NCBI GenBank assembly: GCA_949289625.1
Contig: CASEPH010000339.1
Coordinates: forward strand, 1-55,093
Length of the DNA stretch: 55,093 bases
Direction: 5' to 3'
Source: an uncultured Clostridia bacterium
GTDB taxonomy: Bacteria; Bacillota_A; Clostridia; Oscillospirales; Oscillospiraceae
Part shown: in pieces, positions 41,762 through 50,254 of the stretch
How positions within the stretch are numbered: position 1 is the stretch's first letter
Layout: every line of letters starts with the position of its first letter
Notes under the pieces: generated by a model
Databases searched by the model: none
What the model saw: only the letters and a program-made list of their open reading frames with translations
Told to the model about the DNA's origin: nothing
Position numbers and translations under genes: made by a program

Positions 41762-42982
41762 ATGATGACACTTCACGAATTCCGGCAAGCCAGAGATCTG
41801 CTGGCCGGAATCCTATCCGACACCAGTCTGATCTACAGTCCCCATTTTTCCAAGCAGTGCGGGGGGCACGTCTATTTGAAACCGGAAAACATGCAGCTCA
41901 CCGGGGCCTATAAAGTCCGGGGCGCCTGCTTCAAGGTCTCCACCCTCACCGAGGAAGAACGGGCCCGGGGGCTGGTCACCGCCTCGGCAGGCAATCATGC
42001 CCAGGGCGTGGCCTTCGCAGCCCAGCGTGCCGGAGTTCCCGCCACCATCGTTATGCCCACCACCACGCCCCTGGTCAAGGTAAACAACACCAAGGACTAC
42101 GGTGCCAACGTGGTCATGGAGGGAGACTGCTTCGATGAGTCCGCGGCTGTCGCTGCCCGATTGGCCGAAGAACAGGGCCTAACCTACATTCATCCATTCA
42201 ATGATCTCACCGTAGCCACCGGCCAAGGCACCATCGCCTACGAGATCTTTAAGGACCTGCCCGATGTGGACATGATTTTAGTTCCCATCGGCGGCGGCGG
42301 ATTGGCTGCCGGCGTCTCCACCTTGACCAAGCTGCTCAACCCCAACGTGAAGGTCATCGGCGTGGAACCCGAGGGCGCAGCCTCCATGAAAGCTGCTTTG
42401 CAGGCCGGCCACCCTGTGACCCTGCCCTCTGTCAATACCATTGCCGACGGCGTGGCGGTCAAAACCGTGGGCGATCAGGTATTCCCCTATATTAAAGAGA
42501 ACCTGGACGACATCATCACAATCCATGACGACGAGCTGGTGGAAACCTTCCTGGACATGATGGAAAAGCACAAGATGGTGGTGGAAAATTCCGGCCTGCT
42601 CACCGTGGCAGCTTTGCAGCATATCGATTGCAAAGGCAAATTCGTGGTGCCCATTCTCAGCGGCGGCAACATGGACGTCATCACCATGAGCAGCCTGATC
42701 CAGCATGGTCTGATTCACCGGGGTCGGGTCTTCACCTTCTCCGTCATGCTGCCGGACCGTCCGGGCGAGCTGCTGCGGGTGGCCAAGATCGTGGCCGATC
42801 AGCAAGGAAACATCATTAAACTGGAGCACAACCAGTTTGTCTCCATCAACCGGCAGGCCGAAGTGGAATTGCGGGTCACCCTAGAGGCCTTTGGCCACGC
42901 CCACAAGCAGGCCATTGTCAAGTCCTTGGAAGATCAGGGCTATACCGTAAAAATTGTTCCGGCTACCGCCACATTCGGCTAA
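41762..42982 (+). CDS. ilvA: Threonine ammonia-lyase (threonine deaminase) with one ACT domain
   Basis: PLP enzyme converting threonine to 2-oxobutanoate and ammonia, 406 residues. The PLP lysine is in LTGAYKVRGA; the phosphate-binding glycine loop is VPIGGGGLAAGVST. The C-terminal ACT-like domain begins around FSVMLPDRPGELLRVAKIVA. One ACT domain is the pattern of TdcB/IlvA1-type enzymes. Two ATGs in tandem at 41762; AGAAGGGA site. In front is a strong promoter and an untranslated region with a weak attenuator-like hairpin. 17 nt to rpe. Biosynthetic (IlvA) or catabolic (TdcB) role is not settled by the sequence; alternative symbol tdcB. Confidence 0.93.
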   Translation: MMTLHEFRQARDLLAGILSDTSLIYSPHFSKQCGGHVYLKPENMQLTGAYKVRGACFKVSTLTEEERARGLVTASAGNHAQGVAFAAQRAGVPATIVMPTTTPLVKVNNTKDYGANVVMEGDCFDESAAVAARLAEEQGLTYIHPFNDLTVATGQGTIAYEIFKDLPDVDMILVPIGGGGLAAGVSTLTKLLNPNVKVIGVEPEGAASMKAALQAGHPVTLPSVNTIADGVAVKTVGDQVFPYIKENLDDIITIHDDELVETFLDMMEKHKMVVENSGLLTVAALQHIDCKGKFVVPILSGGNMDVITMSSLIQHGLIHRGRVFTFSVMLPDRPGELLRVAKIVADQQGNIIKLEHNQFVSINRQAEVELRVTLEAFGHAHKQAIVKSLEDQGYTVKIVPATATFG

Positions 42983-42999
42983 TCAGGAGGTCTTACACT

Positions 43000-43656
43000 A
43001 TGCCAAAAGTTGCACCATCTATTCTTTCCGCAGATTTTGTCAATCTGGAGCGCGACATCCGCCACGTGGGCCAATGCGGCGCAGACTATGTCCATATCGA
43101 CGTGATGGACGGCCTGTTCGTCCCCAACATCACCATCGGTATCCCCGTAGTGGCCGCCATCCGCAAGATTACCGATCTGCCCCTGGACGTCCATCTGATG
43201 ATTGACCGGCCCCTTCGCTATGTGGAACGGTTTTGCGAAGCCGGTGCCGACATCCTCACCATCCATACCGAAGCTGACACCGTGGAAAACAACCAGGAGG
43301 CGCTGCGCCGCATCCGCGCAAAGGGCGTCCGTGCCGCGGTTTCCATTAAGCCAAATACCCCCATCACCGCCATCGATCCCTATATGGATCTGCTGGACAT
43401 GATCCTGGTAATGACGGTGGAGCCCGGCTTTGGCGGACAGAAGTTTATGGAAGATATGATGCCCAAAGTCCGGGCCCTTCGAAAAATTATTGACGTCCGT
43501 GCCCCCGGCGTAGAGTTGGAAGTGGACGGCGGCGTTAATTTGGAGACCGCGAAAACCTGCGTTGCCTCCGGCGCCAATGTGCTGGTGGCAGGTTCTGCGC
43601 TGTTTAAGGCCCCAGATACCGCACATTTCATCCGTACCATTCAGACTATGATTTAA
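43000..43656 (+). CDS. rpe: Ribulose-phosphate 3-epimerase
   Basis: TIM-barrel metalloenzyme of the pentose phosphate pathway, 218 residues. APSILSADFVNL, DYVHIDVMDGLFVPN, LDVHLMIDRP, VEPGFGGQKFME and EVDGGVN hold the metal and phosphate ligands. CAGGAGG site, 17 nt after the threonine deaminase gene, so probably co-transcribed, though the two enzymes share no pathway. Confidence 0.97.
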   Translation: MPKVAPSILSADFVNLERDIRHVGQCGADYVHIDVMDGLFVPNITIGIPVVAAIRKITDLPLDVHLMIDRPLRYVERFCEAGADILTIHTEADTVENNQEALRRIRAKGVRAAVSIKPNTPITAIDPYMDLLDMILVMTVEPGFGGQKFMEDMMPKVRALRKIIDVRAPGVELEVDGGVNLETAKTCVASGANVLVAGSALFKAPDTAHFIRTIQTMI

Positions 43657-43813
43657 ATTATTCCATCCCCCGCAGCCTTTTTTCATTTTATTACAACGCC
43701 CGTGTTTGTTTGCTATTTTTTGTTACACTTTTTTCACTTTTGGACTGTTCAAACCGAGAAATCTGTGCTATAATCCAACCATGTTGCAATCAACGCGGAA
43801 AGGAGCGGTCCTT

Positions 43814-44410
43814 ATGACCAAACATCGTATTTCAATATTGCTTCTTGCGGTCCTGACCGTAGCGATATTCTGTGCCTGCGGCGATACTGTGGAAACCTCT
43901 TCCGAGCCGGAAGGCATTCAGACCTTCGGCATGGACGTGGATCCCTCATCGGAGCCTAACACAGGCGAGGTCATCGGCGGTGAAACCACCCCCGACGCCT
44001 CCAGCACCAAGAATCCCTCCGGCCCCGTGGTAGAAGGCGATACCGAATCCTCTGCCCAGCCCTCGGAGTCCACTAGCACCTCTTCCCCCTCTACCGCTCC
44101 CACTGCCACCAGAACCCCCAGTACATCGACACCCACCTCGGAGCCCTCTGAATCTCCGTCGGCCAGTCCTGCCATCTCTCCTCCGGCTCCCGCTTCCACC
44201 GCCACAGCAGACGAGGCAGCAGCGTATGTAGGCCACCCTCTTTCCGATTTGATCGCGGATCTGGGCTATCCCATCCGTTCGGACTATGAAGACGTAGACG
44301 AAGATGATCCCGACGCTGGCAGGATCGGGACCCTGTATTTTGACGGTTTTACTGTTACCACCCTGCGGGATAACGACGGCGAAACAATCACTGCCGTCAC
44401 CCCGGACTGA
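43814..44410 (+). CDS. Ser/Thr/Pro-rich lipoprotein with small C-terminal domain
   Basis: Surface lipoprotein of 198 residues. Signal peptide with lipobox around VAIFCAC, so the mature chain would start at the Cys before GDTVET. Then a long low-complexity acidic and Ser/Thr/Pro-rich linker (about 30-135), and a compact conserved-looking end domain of about 60 residues (AAYVGHPLSDLIADLGYPIR then GRIGTLYFDGFTVTTL). The domain is seen in other clostridial lipoproteins by my recollection but I cannot name it. ATG at 43814 with GGAGCGG; a TATAAT at 43769-43774 lies above. Ended by the terminator at 44424-44456. Confidence 0.85.
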   Translation: MTKHRISILLLAVLTVAIFCACGDTVETSSEPEGIQTFGMDVDPSSEPNTGEVIGGETTPDASSTKNPSGPVVEGDTESSAQPSESTSTSSPSTAPTATRTPSTSTPTSEPSESPSASPAISPPAPASTATADEAAAYVGHPLSDLIADLGYPIRSDYEDVDEDDPDAGRIGTLYFDGFTVTTLRDNDGETITAVTPD

Positions 44411-44423
44411 CGATATGCACACT

Positions 44424-44456
44424 ACGCCTGGGCTAAAATGCCCAGGCGTTTTTTTG
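44424..44456 (+). terminator. Terminator after the lipoprotein gene
   Basis: Perfect 9-bp stem CGCCTGGGC/GCCCAGGCG with a TAAAAT loop followed by seven T, 14 nt after the lipoprotein stop. Confidence 0.93.
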
Positions 44457-44551
44457 ACACCGCACATACGGTTGCAAGACAAACCAAATCGGCCCTTTTC
44501 ATTTTCTTTCGTATCCGGTATACTAATATCGTTAGAAGTCAAACTGGCTTC

Positions 44552-44570
44552 TTCCGGCCTTGCGCCGGAA
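44552..44570 (+). other. Hairpin in the 5' untranslated region of the Gly-Gly-Pro protein gene
   Basis: TTCCGGC-CTTGC-GCCGGAA, a perfect 7-bp hairpin ending 12 nt before the AAGGAGAG site at 44582. Possible mRNA-stabilising structure. A plausible -10 TATACT lies above it near 44518. Confidence 0.5.
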
Positions 44571-44593
44571 TCTTTACAAAAAGGAGAGTTTTC

Positions 44594-46456
44594 ATGAAAA
44601 CCTTTACAGCTCCTGAAGGCAAGCTGGTCACCGTATTGGTCGACGGCGTCGAGGTTTCCTATGTGCCCGGGAAAGAATATCCCGACAATGCGGAATTTGT
44701 CGTCACCACTCCTATGACGGAACAGCCTGCCAGCTTTGACAAACGTGGCATTGAACCCTACCGTGCCGCCATCATGGTGACCAAAGATGGTATCGATGAA
44801 GCAAACTCTGTCAAGGCTGCCATCCAGGGTGGAACCGTTACCGCAGAGGGAATGGACGGCGTTCAGATCCACTCCACATCTGATGACTTCTCTGCCGTGG
44901 TTTCCGTTGGCGGCAAATACACCATCAAGAACTCTGTTCTGAATTTCGATACCAAATCCGATGGAAAGCACGTCTGCGATTTCTCCGGCTATGGTTCCGT
45001 GATGGCTGCCTTCAAGGACGCCAAGCTCACCGTAGAGAAAACCTACATCAACTCCGTGGGCGTGGCAAAGCCCGCTGTGTTCTGCGATGACCGTTCCGAG
45101 TGCCTGTTCAAGGACTGCAACGTCACCGTTCGTGGCGGCACCCTGTACGATGGCTATGTCAACTCTGCCAACCAGAAGACCATGGTGGCTCCTCCCTGGG
45201 TGCTGGGCATCGGCGGCAACGCCCGTGGCGTCAACCTGGAGGGCGACCGCGGCACTGCCTATGTGGTCAACACCTGCTTCAAGGCCAACCAGTGGGGCGT
45301 ACTGTCCACCGATGCAGGCCAGAACATGCACCTGTATGTGGCCGATTCCGACATGATCCTCCTGGGTGAGAACATCCCCTTCTCCGACACGAAGGATCCT
45401 TATACCACCAAATATGGCTCCGGCTACGGTTCCTACATCATTGGCAACGCCTACGAGGAGTTCTCCGGCGTAGACATCAAAGTCGGCACCCATGGCGCTG
45501 TCCTCCGCGGCGGCACCGGCATCTACAAGTCCTCCAAGGGCACCATTAAGTTTGTTTCCCCCATCACCGGTGAGACGGTATATGAGGCACCCGGCAAGGG
45601 CCGGATCACCCGGATCGACTGCGAATTCGGTGTCATGGCCCATGGCGACGGCAAGATCGTGTATACTGAGGGTACCGAGGTCAATGCAAACAACGCTGTA
45701 TTCCTGCTGAAGGCCGGCGGCGTCACCTGTAACGTAGAGGACGGTGCGAAGCTGAACTCCGGCAACGGCGTGATTCTGCAGATGATGGACGACGACGACA
45801 GCCTGGTGGGTGCTAAGATGACCGATGCAGGCCCCATGTTCAACACCGAATTTAACGAGGCTCCTGGCTGGCCTTCCGAGAACGGACAGATCACCTCCAA
45901 AATGCCGCCTAAGCCCGCAGGTGGTCCTGGCGGCCCCGGTGGTCCCGGCGGTCCTGGCGGCCCTGGTGGTCCCGGCGGCCCTGGTGGCCCTGGTGGTCCT
46001 GGTGGTCCCGGCGGTCCTGGTGGCCCTGGTGGTCCTGGCATGATGGCTCCTGTAAAGCCTGACACCTTCCTCAACGCCACGGATGTTACGTTGAACGGCA
46101 ATGTCTACAACGGTACCGGTTACTATGGCGAGAAGGCCAAGCCTCTGTTCGTGACGCTGGGCAAGGGTGCTGTCCTCAACGGCGCCATCTCCGCCACGGA
46201 GACTCGTCATATCGACGAGAACGGCAAACAGAACACCCATTTCACCATCAAGGAGTTCTACTATCTGGCCCATGTAGAAAACCGCAACTTCTTCAACGGT
46301 GACAACACTGTGGAAGTCACCCTGAAGGACGGCGCTGTTTGGAACGTCACCGCCCCCGGCATCATCAACAAGCTCACCGTGGGCGAGGGTTGCACACTCA
46401 ACGGTGTGGTAACAGAGAATGCCGACGGCACTTTGACCGTTTCTCCCAAGGCCTGA
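44594..46456 (+). CDS. Large predicted beta-solenoid protein with internal (Gly-Gly-Pro)13 block, no signal peptide
   Basis: A 620-residue protein I do not recognise. It starts MKTFTAPEGKLVTVLVDGVE (AAGGAGAG site) and has no signal peptide or membrane segment. Residues about 60-440 show short strands rich in Val/Gly/Asn/Asp with turns, as in right-handed parallel beta-helices (for example GVLSTDAGQNMHLYVADSDM). Residues 443-482 are thirteen Gly-Gly-Pro triplets plus Gly, then about 135 residues of similar beta-type sequence (VTLNGNVYNGTGYYGEKAKP, VTLGKGAVLNG). Codon use is strongly biased like that of the ribosomal genes, which suggests high expression. A collagen-like helix normally needs Gly-X-Y; Gly-Gly-Pro fits that rule. 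Function, location and secretion route unknown. Confidence 0.85.
   Translation: MKTFTAPEGKLVTVLVDGVEVSYVPGKEYPDNAEFVVTTPMTEQPASFDKRGIEPYRAAIMVTKDGIDEANSVKAAIQGGTVTAEGMDGVQIHSTSDDFSAVVSVGGKYTIKNSVLNFDTKSDGKHVCDFSGYGSVMAAFKDAKLTVEKTYINSVGVAKPAVFCDDRSECLFKDCNVTVRGGTLYDGYVNSANQKTMVAPPWVLGIGGNARGVNLEGDRGTAYVVNTCFKANQWGVLSTDAGQNMHLYVADSDMILLGENIPFSDTKDPYTTKYGSGYGSYIIGNAYEEFSGVDIKVGTHGAVLRGGTGIYKSSKGTIKFVSPITGETVYEAPGKGRITRIDCEFGVMAHGDGKIVYTEGTEVNANNAVFLLKAGGVTCNVEDGAKLNSGNGVILQMMDDDDSLVGAKMTDAGPMFNTEFNEAPGWPSENGQITSKMPPKPAGGPGGPGGPGGPGGPGGPGGPGGPGGPGGPGGPGGPGGPGMMAPVKPDTFLNATDVTLNGNVYNGTGYYGEKAKPLFVTLGKGAVLNGAISATETRHIDENGKQNTHFTIKEFYYLAHVENRNFFNGDNTVEVTLKDGAVWNVTAPGIINKLTVGEGCTLNGVVTENADGTLTVSPKA
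45920..46039 (+). repeat. Tandem GGP-coding repeat (120 bp)
   Basis: Forty codons encode thirteen Gly-Gly-Pro units and a final Gly. The triplets differ at third positions (GGT/GGC, CCT/CCC), so the DNA is a degenerate 9-bp repeat, pointing to selection on the protein pattern rather than very recent slippage. Confidence 0.95.
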
Positions 46457-46482
46457 TCGTCTGCATGTCTTTAGCTTAATTA

Positions 46483-46512
46483 CCCGGCAGCATTTTGCTG
46501 CCGGGTTTTTCT
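46483..46512 (+). terminator. Terminator after the Gly-Gly-Pro protein gene
   Basis: Perfect 10-bp stem ACCCGGCAGC/GCTGCCGGGT with an ATTTT loop and a TTTTTC tail, 26 nt after the stop. Confidence 0.93.
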
Positions 46513-46588
46513 TTTTCTCTGCAACTTTTCCAGAATTTATGCGTCAATATTAGTGACCATATTTTTAAATTGGAATGGAGGAATGAAC

Positions 46589-47575
46589 ATGAAAAAGATC
46601 AGGATTTTGCTCCCCTTGCTGCTGGTCCTTTCCCTGCTGGCTGCCTGCGGCGCAGCATCCCAATCCGAAGCAGCAGATACAGCCGCGAATGCAGGCACCT
46701 ACGAAGAAGTGGCCACCGAGGATGCCACGGCCGAGGCTCCGGAAGCTGCTCCCGCAGAAGGTGAAACCGCTTCCACCGAAGCCCAGAGCACCTCCGGCAT
46801 TACAGAAGGCACCGCCACAGAAGGAGACCTTTCGGAGCGAATCATCTACTCTGCCTACGCGGAAATCGAGACCACCGATTTTGACGCAAGCCTGGAGGCC
46901 GTTTACGACCTGCTGGATCAGTACGATGCCTTTGTGGAGAATTCCTCCGTAAACGGCAGCAATCTCTATGACACCTACTCTGGTACGGTGTCCCATCGCA
47001 GCGCTTCCTTCACCCTGCGGGTTCCCAAGGAATCCTATTCCGCCATGACCTCAGGCCTGGACGCTGTTGGCAACGTGACCTATCTCAGCAGCAACGCTGA
47101 AAATATCACCGCCCAATATACCGATACGGAATCTCAGCTCAGCGCCTATGAGCTGCAAGAGGAGCGACTGCTGGATATCCTGTCCCAGGCGGAAAATGTG
47201 GAAGATATGATTGAACTGGAAAGCCGGCTCAGTGAGATTCGATACCAGAAAGAAGCTCTCACCTCCCAGCTCAAGAACTGGGACAACCAGGTGGCGTATA
47301 GCTCCGTGACGCTTTCGCTCCAGGAGGTCCAGGTGCTGACGCCGGAGCCTCAGGAGGAAAAAACCTACTGGCAGCAAGTGGGAGACGGCTTCCTCGCCAC
47401 TGTCAACTGGATGGGACGGGCCGGAAAAGCGCTGTTCCGTGTCTTTGTGGCTGCGCTCCCGATTCTCCTTCCCATTGCCGCAGTGATCGTCATCACCGTT
47501 TTGCTGTGCCGTCGAAAAAAGAAGCATGTCAAATCCGGCACGCCTCAGCCGCCCTCTGATCCGCCAAAAGCATAG
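46589..47575 (+). CDS. DUF4349 lipoprotein
   Basis: Membrane-anchored protein of 328 residues. Lipoprotein signal peptide with LLAAC lipobox near residue 20, an acidic Ala/Thr/Glu-rich linker, then the DUF4349 domain (about 85-270) containing ERIIYSAYAEIETTDFDASL and a coiled-coil (ELESRLSEIRYQKEALTSQL), a C-terminal membrane segment (about 292-312) and a basic tail. So it is held at both ends, with the DUF4349 domain outside. ATG at 46589 is chosen for its spacing from GGAGG. Function of DUF4349 is unknown; it is common in Bacillota and Actinobacteria. Confidence 0.9.
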   Translation: MKKIRILLPLLLVLSLLAACGAASQSEAADTAANAGTYEEVATEDATAEAPEAAPAEGETASTEAQSTSGITEGTATEGDLSERIIYSAYAEIETTDFDASLEAVYDLLDQYDAFVENSSVNGSNLYDTYSGTVSHRSASFTLRVPKESYSAMTSGLDAVGNVTYLSSNAENITAQYTDTESQLSAYELQEERLLDILSQAENVEDMIELESRLSEIRYQKEALTSQLKNWDNQVAYSSVTLSLQEVQVLTPEPQEEKTYWQQVGDGFLATVNWMGRAGKALFRVFVAALPILLPIAAVIVITVLLCRRKKKHVKSGTPQPPSDPPKA

Positions 47576-47619
47576 GCTTTATCGTACCGTTTGTATCCAA
47601 TTTGTTTCCATCTTGTTCC

Positions 47620-47648
47620 TTTACATTTTCTCCTGGCAATTCTATACT
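47620..47648 (+). promoter_or_regulatory. Promoter of the SLH-VanY gene
   Basis: -35 TTTACA (47620-47625), 17-nt spacer, -10 TATACT (47643-47648), 34 nt before the start codon. Confidence 0.6.
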
Positions 47649-47682
47649 TGTAGTATCAATACTTGCACGGGAGGTCCTTGCA

Positions 47683-48894
47683 ATGCCGCTGTACAAACGA
47701 TTTACCGCAATTTTTCTGAGCCTTGTCCTTTTTGTCTCCATGCTGTGCGTCTCTGCTGCCGCATTCTCAGACGTCACAGAGGATATGTGGTTTGCCGAAT
47801 ATGTGTCGTATGTGCAGGACCACGGCCTGTTCCGCGGCATTGACGACACCTCCTTCGGTCCTGACACCACCATGACCCGGGCCATGTTTGTCACCGTACT
47901 GTACCGTGCGGACTGCGCTGGTGCTGACAGCTATCCCGACAGCGGCTTTACCGATGTCAACCCGGACCTATACTACATCAACGCCGTGAACTGGGGCAAA
48001 TCCACAGGCCTGGTCAACGGCATGACGGAGACCACCTTTGAGCCGGAAACGCCCATCAGCCGGGAACAGATCTGCACCCTGGTCTATCGGTACGCCCAGT
48101 ATGTGGGCTACACGCTGCCAGAAGCTGTTGAACCTGTGACCTTTACTGACGCAGACCGTATTGGAGAATATGCCCGGGAGGCCGTGACCGCCTGCCAGCT
48201 TGCCGGGCTCATCAACGGTTATCCTGATGAAACCTTCCAGCCTCAGGCCTCCGCATCCAGAGCAGAGGTTGCCGCCATCTTTACCCGGCTGGGCCAGCTT
48301 TTGGAGGCCGACGGACGGCAAGTAGGGCCTGGCCCGGTGGATCTCAGCGATTGGAGACTGATTCTGGTCAACCGCTGGAATCCCATTCCAGACGGCTATG
48401 TAGACAGCATCTCCCTGCGCAGCACCCCCTGGGGCGAGGATGTGGACGCCCGGATCTATGATGATCTGATGGCTATGATGCAGGCCATGTCCGACGACGG
48501 GATCAGTGCCTACATTGACTCCGGTTTCCGTACCAACGCCATTCAGCAGTTCTTGTTCCAGCGGAAGGTCAATGAATACATAAGCTACGGCTACGGTTAC
48601 TCCAGCGCGGAGGCTATGGCGGAAAAATGGGTGGCGCGGCCCGGCACCAGCGAACACGAGCTAGGGCTGGCTGTGGACATCAGCATGTATGCCAGCAACG
48701 CCGATACTGTCCACGCATGGCTGGCGGAAAACGCTTGGCAGTACGGATTTATCTATCGGTATCCTGACGGCTCCACCGACATTACCGGCGTCAACACGGA
48801 ACCCTGGCACTATCGCTATGTGGGGAAAGAATACGCGGAAATGATCTATAATTCCGGCCTGACGCTGGAGGAATTCCTGGCACAATATCAATAA
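47683..48894 (+). CDS. SLH-domain D-alanyl-D-alanine carboxypeptidase (VanY/M15B)
   Basis: Exported protein of 403 residues: signal peptide (about 1-28, ending SAAA), three SLH repeats (about 29-205; FSDVTEDMWFAEYVSYVQDH, FTDVNPDLYYINAVNWG, FTDADRIGEYAREAV), then an M15B peptidase domain with the zinc motifs SEHELGLAVD (His, Asp) and EPWHYRYV (His). SLH repeats bind pyruvylated secondary wall polymers, so the enzyme would be held on the wall and trim the terminal D-Ala of stem peptides. ATG at 47683 with GGGAGG. The strong hairpin at 48899-48942 ends the transcript. VanY itself is linked to glycopeptide resistance, but this lone copy need not be. Confidence 0.93.
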   Translation: MPLYKRFTAIFLSLVLFVSMLCVSAAAFSDVTEDMWFAEYVSYVQDHGLFRGIDDTSFGPDTTMTRAMFVTVLYRADCAGADSYPDSGFTDVNPDLYYINAVNWGKSTGLVNGMTETTFEPETPISREQICTLVYRYAQYVGYTLPEAVEPVTFTDADRIGEYAREAVTACQLAGLINGYPDETFQPQASASRAEVAAIFTRLGQLLEADGRQVGPGPVDLSDWRLILVNRWNPIPDGYVDSISLRSTPWGEDVDARIYDDLMAMMQAMSDDGISAYIDSGFRTNAIQQFLFQRKVNEYISYGYGYSSAEAMAEKWVARPGTSEHELGLAVDISMYASNADTVHAWLAENAWQYGFIYRYPDGSTDITGVNTEPWHYRYVGKEYAEMIYNSGLTLEEFLAQYQ

Positions 48895-48898
48895 TCTG

Positions 48899-48942
48899 TA
48901 GTCCTGGAGGCCATGCCAATCGGCAGGCCTCCAGGACTTTCT
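48899..48942 (+). terminator. Terminator after the SLH-VanY gene
   Basis: Stem AGTCCTGGAGGCC/GGCCTCCAGGACT with an inner small TGCC/GGCA stem, followed by TTCTGC. The T-tract is weak. Confidence 0.7.
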
Positions 48943-48957
48943 GCAAGCCGCCGAAAA

Positions 48958-48981
48958 CTGCCTTTCGGCAGCACTTTTTTT
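48958..48981 (+). terminator. Second terminator in tandem
   Basis: CTGCC-TTTC-GGCAG followed by CAC and a run of seven T, 16 nt after the first hairpin; the pair may act as a back-up before the pot promoter. Confidence 0.7.
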
Positions 48982-49021
48982 CGTCTTTCTGACAAATTTT
49001 AATCGCAATGGCTTTTGCCAC

Positions 49022-49049
49022 TTGACAATATGTACCGATGAAATATAAT
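49022..49049 (+). promoter_or_regulatory. Promoter of potABCD
   Basis: -35 TTGACA (49022-49027), 16-nt spacer, -10 TATAAT (49044-49049), about 70 nt before potA. Confidence 0.85.
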
Positions 49050-49126
49050 AGGCTTATCCGTGTCATTTGGCAGCACTGGCTGCTGGACGGCACGGAAATT
49101 TTTTGGAAAGAAACGGGGGAGGATAA

Positions 49127-50254
49127 ATGGCAAAAGAACTCATTCGTCTCCAGAACGTATCCATGAGCTTTGACGGCGAAACGGTGCTGGACTCCATTGA
49201 TCTGACGATCAACGATCATGAGTTTCTCACTTTGCTTGGCCCCAGCGGATGTGGAAAAACCACAACCCTGCGCATCATTGGAGGCTTTCAAAAGCCTACG
49301 TCTGGAGACGTATTTTTCGATGGCGAGCGGATCAACGATGTTCCGCCCTATCGCCGCAAGATCAACACTGTGTTTCAACGATACGCACTATTCCCACACC
49401 TGGACGTCTATGACAATATTGCATTTGGTCTTCGTGTCAGCAAGCTTTCCGAGGACGAAGTGGACCGGCGTGTGACCGAAATGTTGGAAATCGTCAGCCT
49501 AAAGGGATTCCAGAACCGAAAAGTGACTTCCCTTTCTGGTGGCCAGCAGCAGCGGGTAGCTATCGCCCGAGCTCTGGTGAATCAGCCCAAGGTTCTCCTA
49601 TTAGATGAACCCCTGGGCGCCCTTGACATGCGGCTTCGGAAAGATATGCAGAATGAGCTCAAACGCATCCAGCAAGCGCTGGAGATCACATTTATCTATG
49701 TAACCCACGACCAGGAGGAGGCCTTGGCCATGAGCGACACGGTGGTCGTCATGGACAAGGGCTGCATTCAGCAGATTGGCTCTCCGGTGGACATTTACAA
49801 TGAACCCCGCAATGCTTTCGTGGCCGATTTCATCGGCGAAAGCAATATTCTCGACGGCGTAATGCGAAAGGACTACGAGGTGGAGTTTTTTGGCCACCGC
49901 TATCAATGTCTGGACCACGGCTTTGCCCCCAATGAACCGGTGGACGTGGTCATCCGGCCGGAGGACATCGACATTGTCTCTCCCACAGGCGGGTATCTCA
50001 CCGCCGTCGTCACCAATGTCATTTTTAAGGGTATTTTTTACGATACCTTCGTGGATGTGGGCGGTTTCAAATGGCTGATTCAGACCACCGACGCCCACAA
50101 CATGGGGGATCGGATCGGCATCAGCCTGGACCCCGACGCCATCCACGTCATGAAAAAGAGCTCCTACTCCGAGCAGTTCGGCGACTACAGTTCCTACAGT
50201 GCCGAATACGATGAAATGGAGGAGGATCCGGAGGGCGAAGGCGATGAAGAGTAA
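49127..50254 (+). CDS. potA: Spermidine/putrescine ABC transporter ATP-binding protein PotA
   Basis: ATPase of the polyamine importer, 375 residues. Walker [11 protein letters not shown]-loop, signature [15 protein letters not shown] and Walker [13 protein letters not shown] are all intact, followed by a C-terminal TOBE-type regulatory domain (about 270-355) and an acidic tail. GGGGGAGG site. First gene of potABCD. The stop overlaps potB by 11 nt. Substrate is inferred from the family and operon; spermidine and putrescine are not distinguished. Confidence 0.95.
   Translation: MAKELIRLQNVSMSFDGETVLDSIDLTINDHEFLTLLGPSGCGKTTTLRIIGGFQKPTSGDVFFDGERINDVPPYRRKINTVFQRYALFPHLDVYDNIAFGLRVSKLSEDEVDRRVTEMLEIVSLKGFQNRKVTSLSGGQQQRVAIARALVNQPKVLLLDEPLGALDMRLRKDMQNELKRIQQALEITFIYVTHDQEEALAMSDTVVVMDKGCIQQIGSPVDIYNEPRNAFVADFIGESNILDGVMRKDYEVEFFGHRYQCLDHGFAPNEPVDVVIRPEDIDIVSPTGGYLTAVVTNVIFKGIFYDTFVDVGGFKWLIQTTDAHNMGDRIGISLDPDAIHVMKKSSYSEQFGDYSSYSAEYDEMEEDPEGEGDEE

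Noticed and set aside
45920..46039. Regular repeats that might be a CRISPR array
   Set aside because: The repeats have no spacers and encode Gly-Gly-Pro in frame within a gene.
43946..46273. A 775-codon minus-strand frame across the lipoprotein and Gly-Gly-Pro genes
   Set aside because: It is antisense to two genes with clear start sites and codon bias; it has no ribosome site and low-complexity sequence that mirrors the GGP block.
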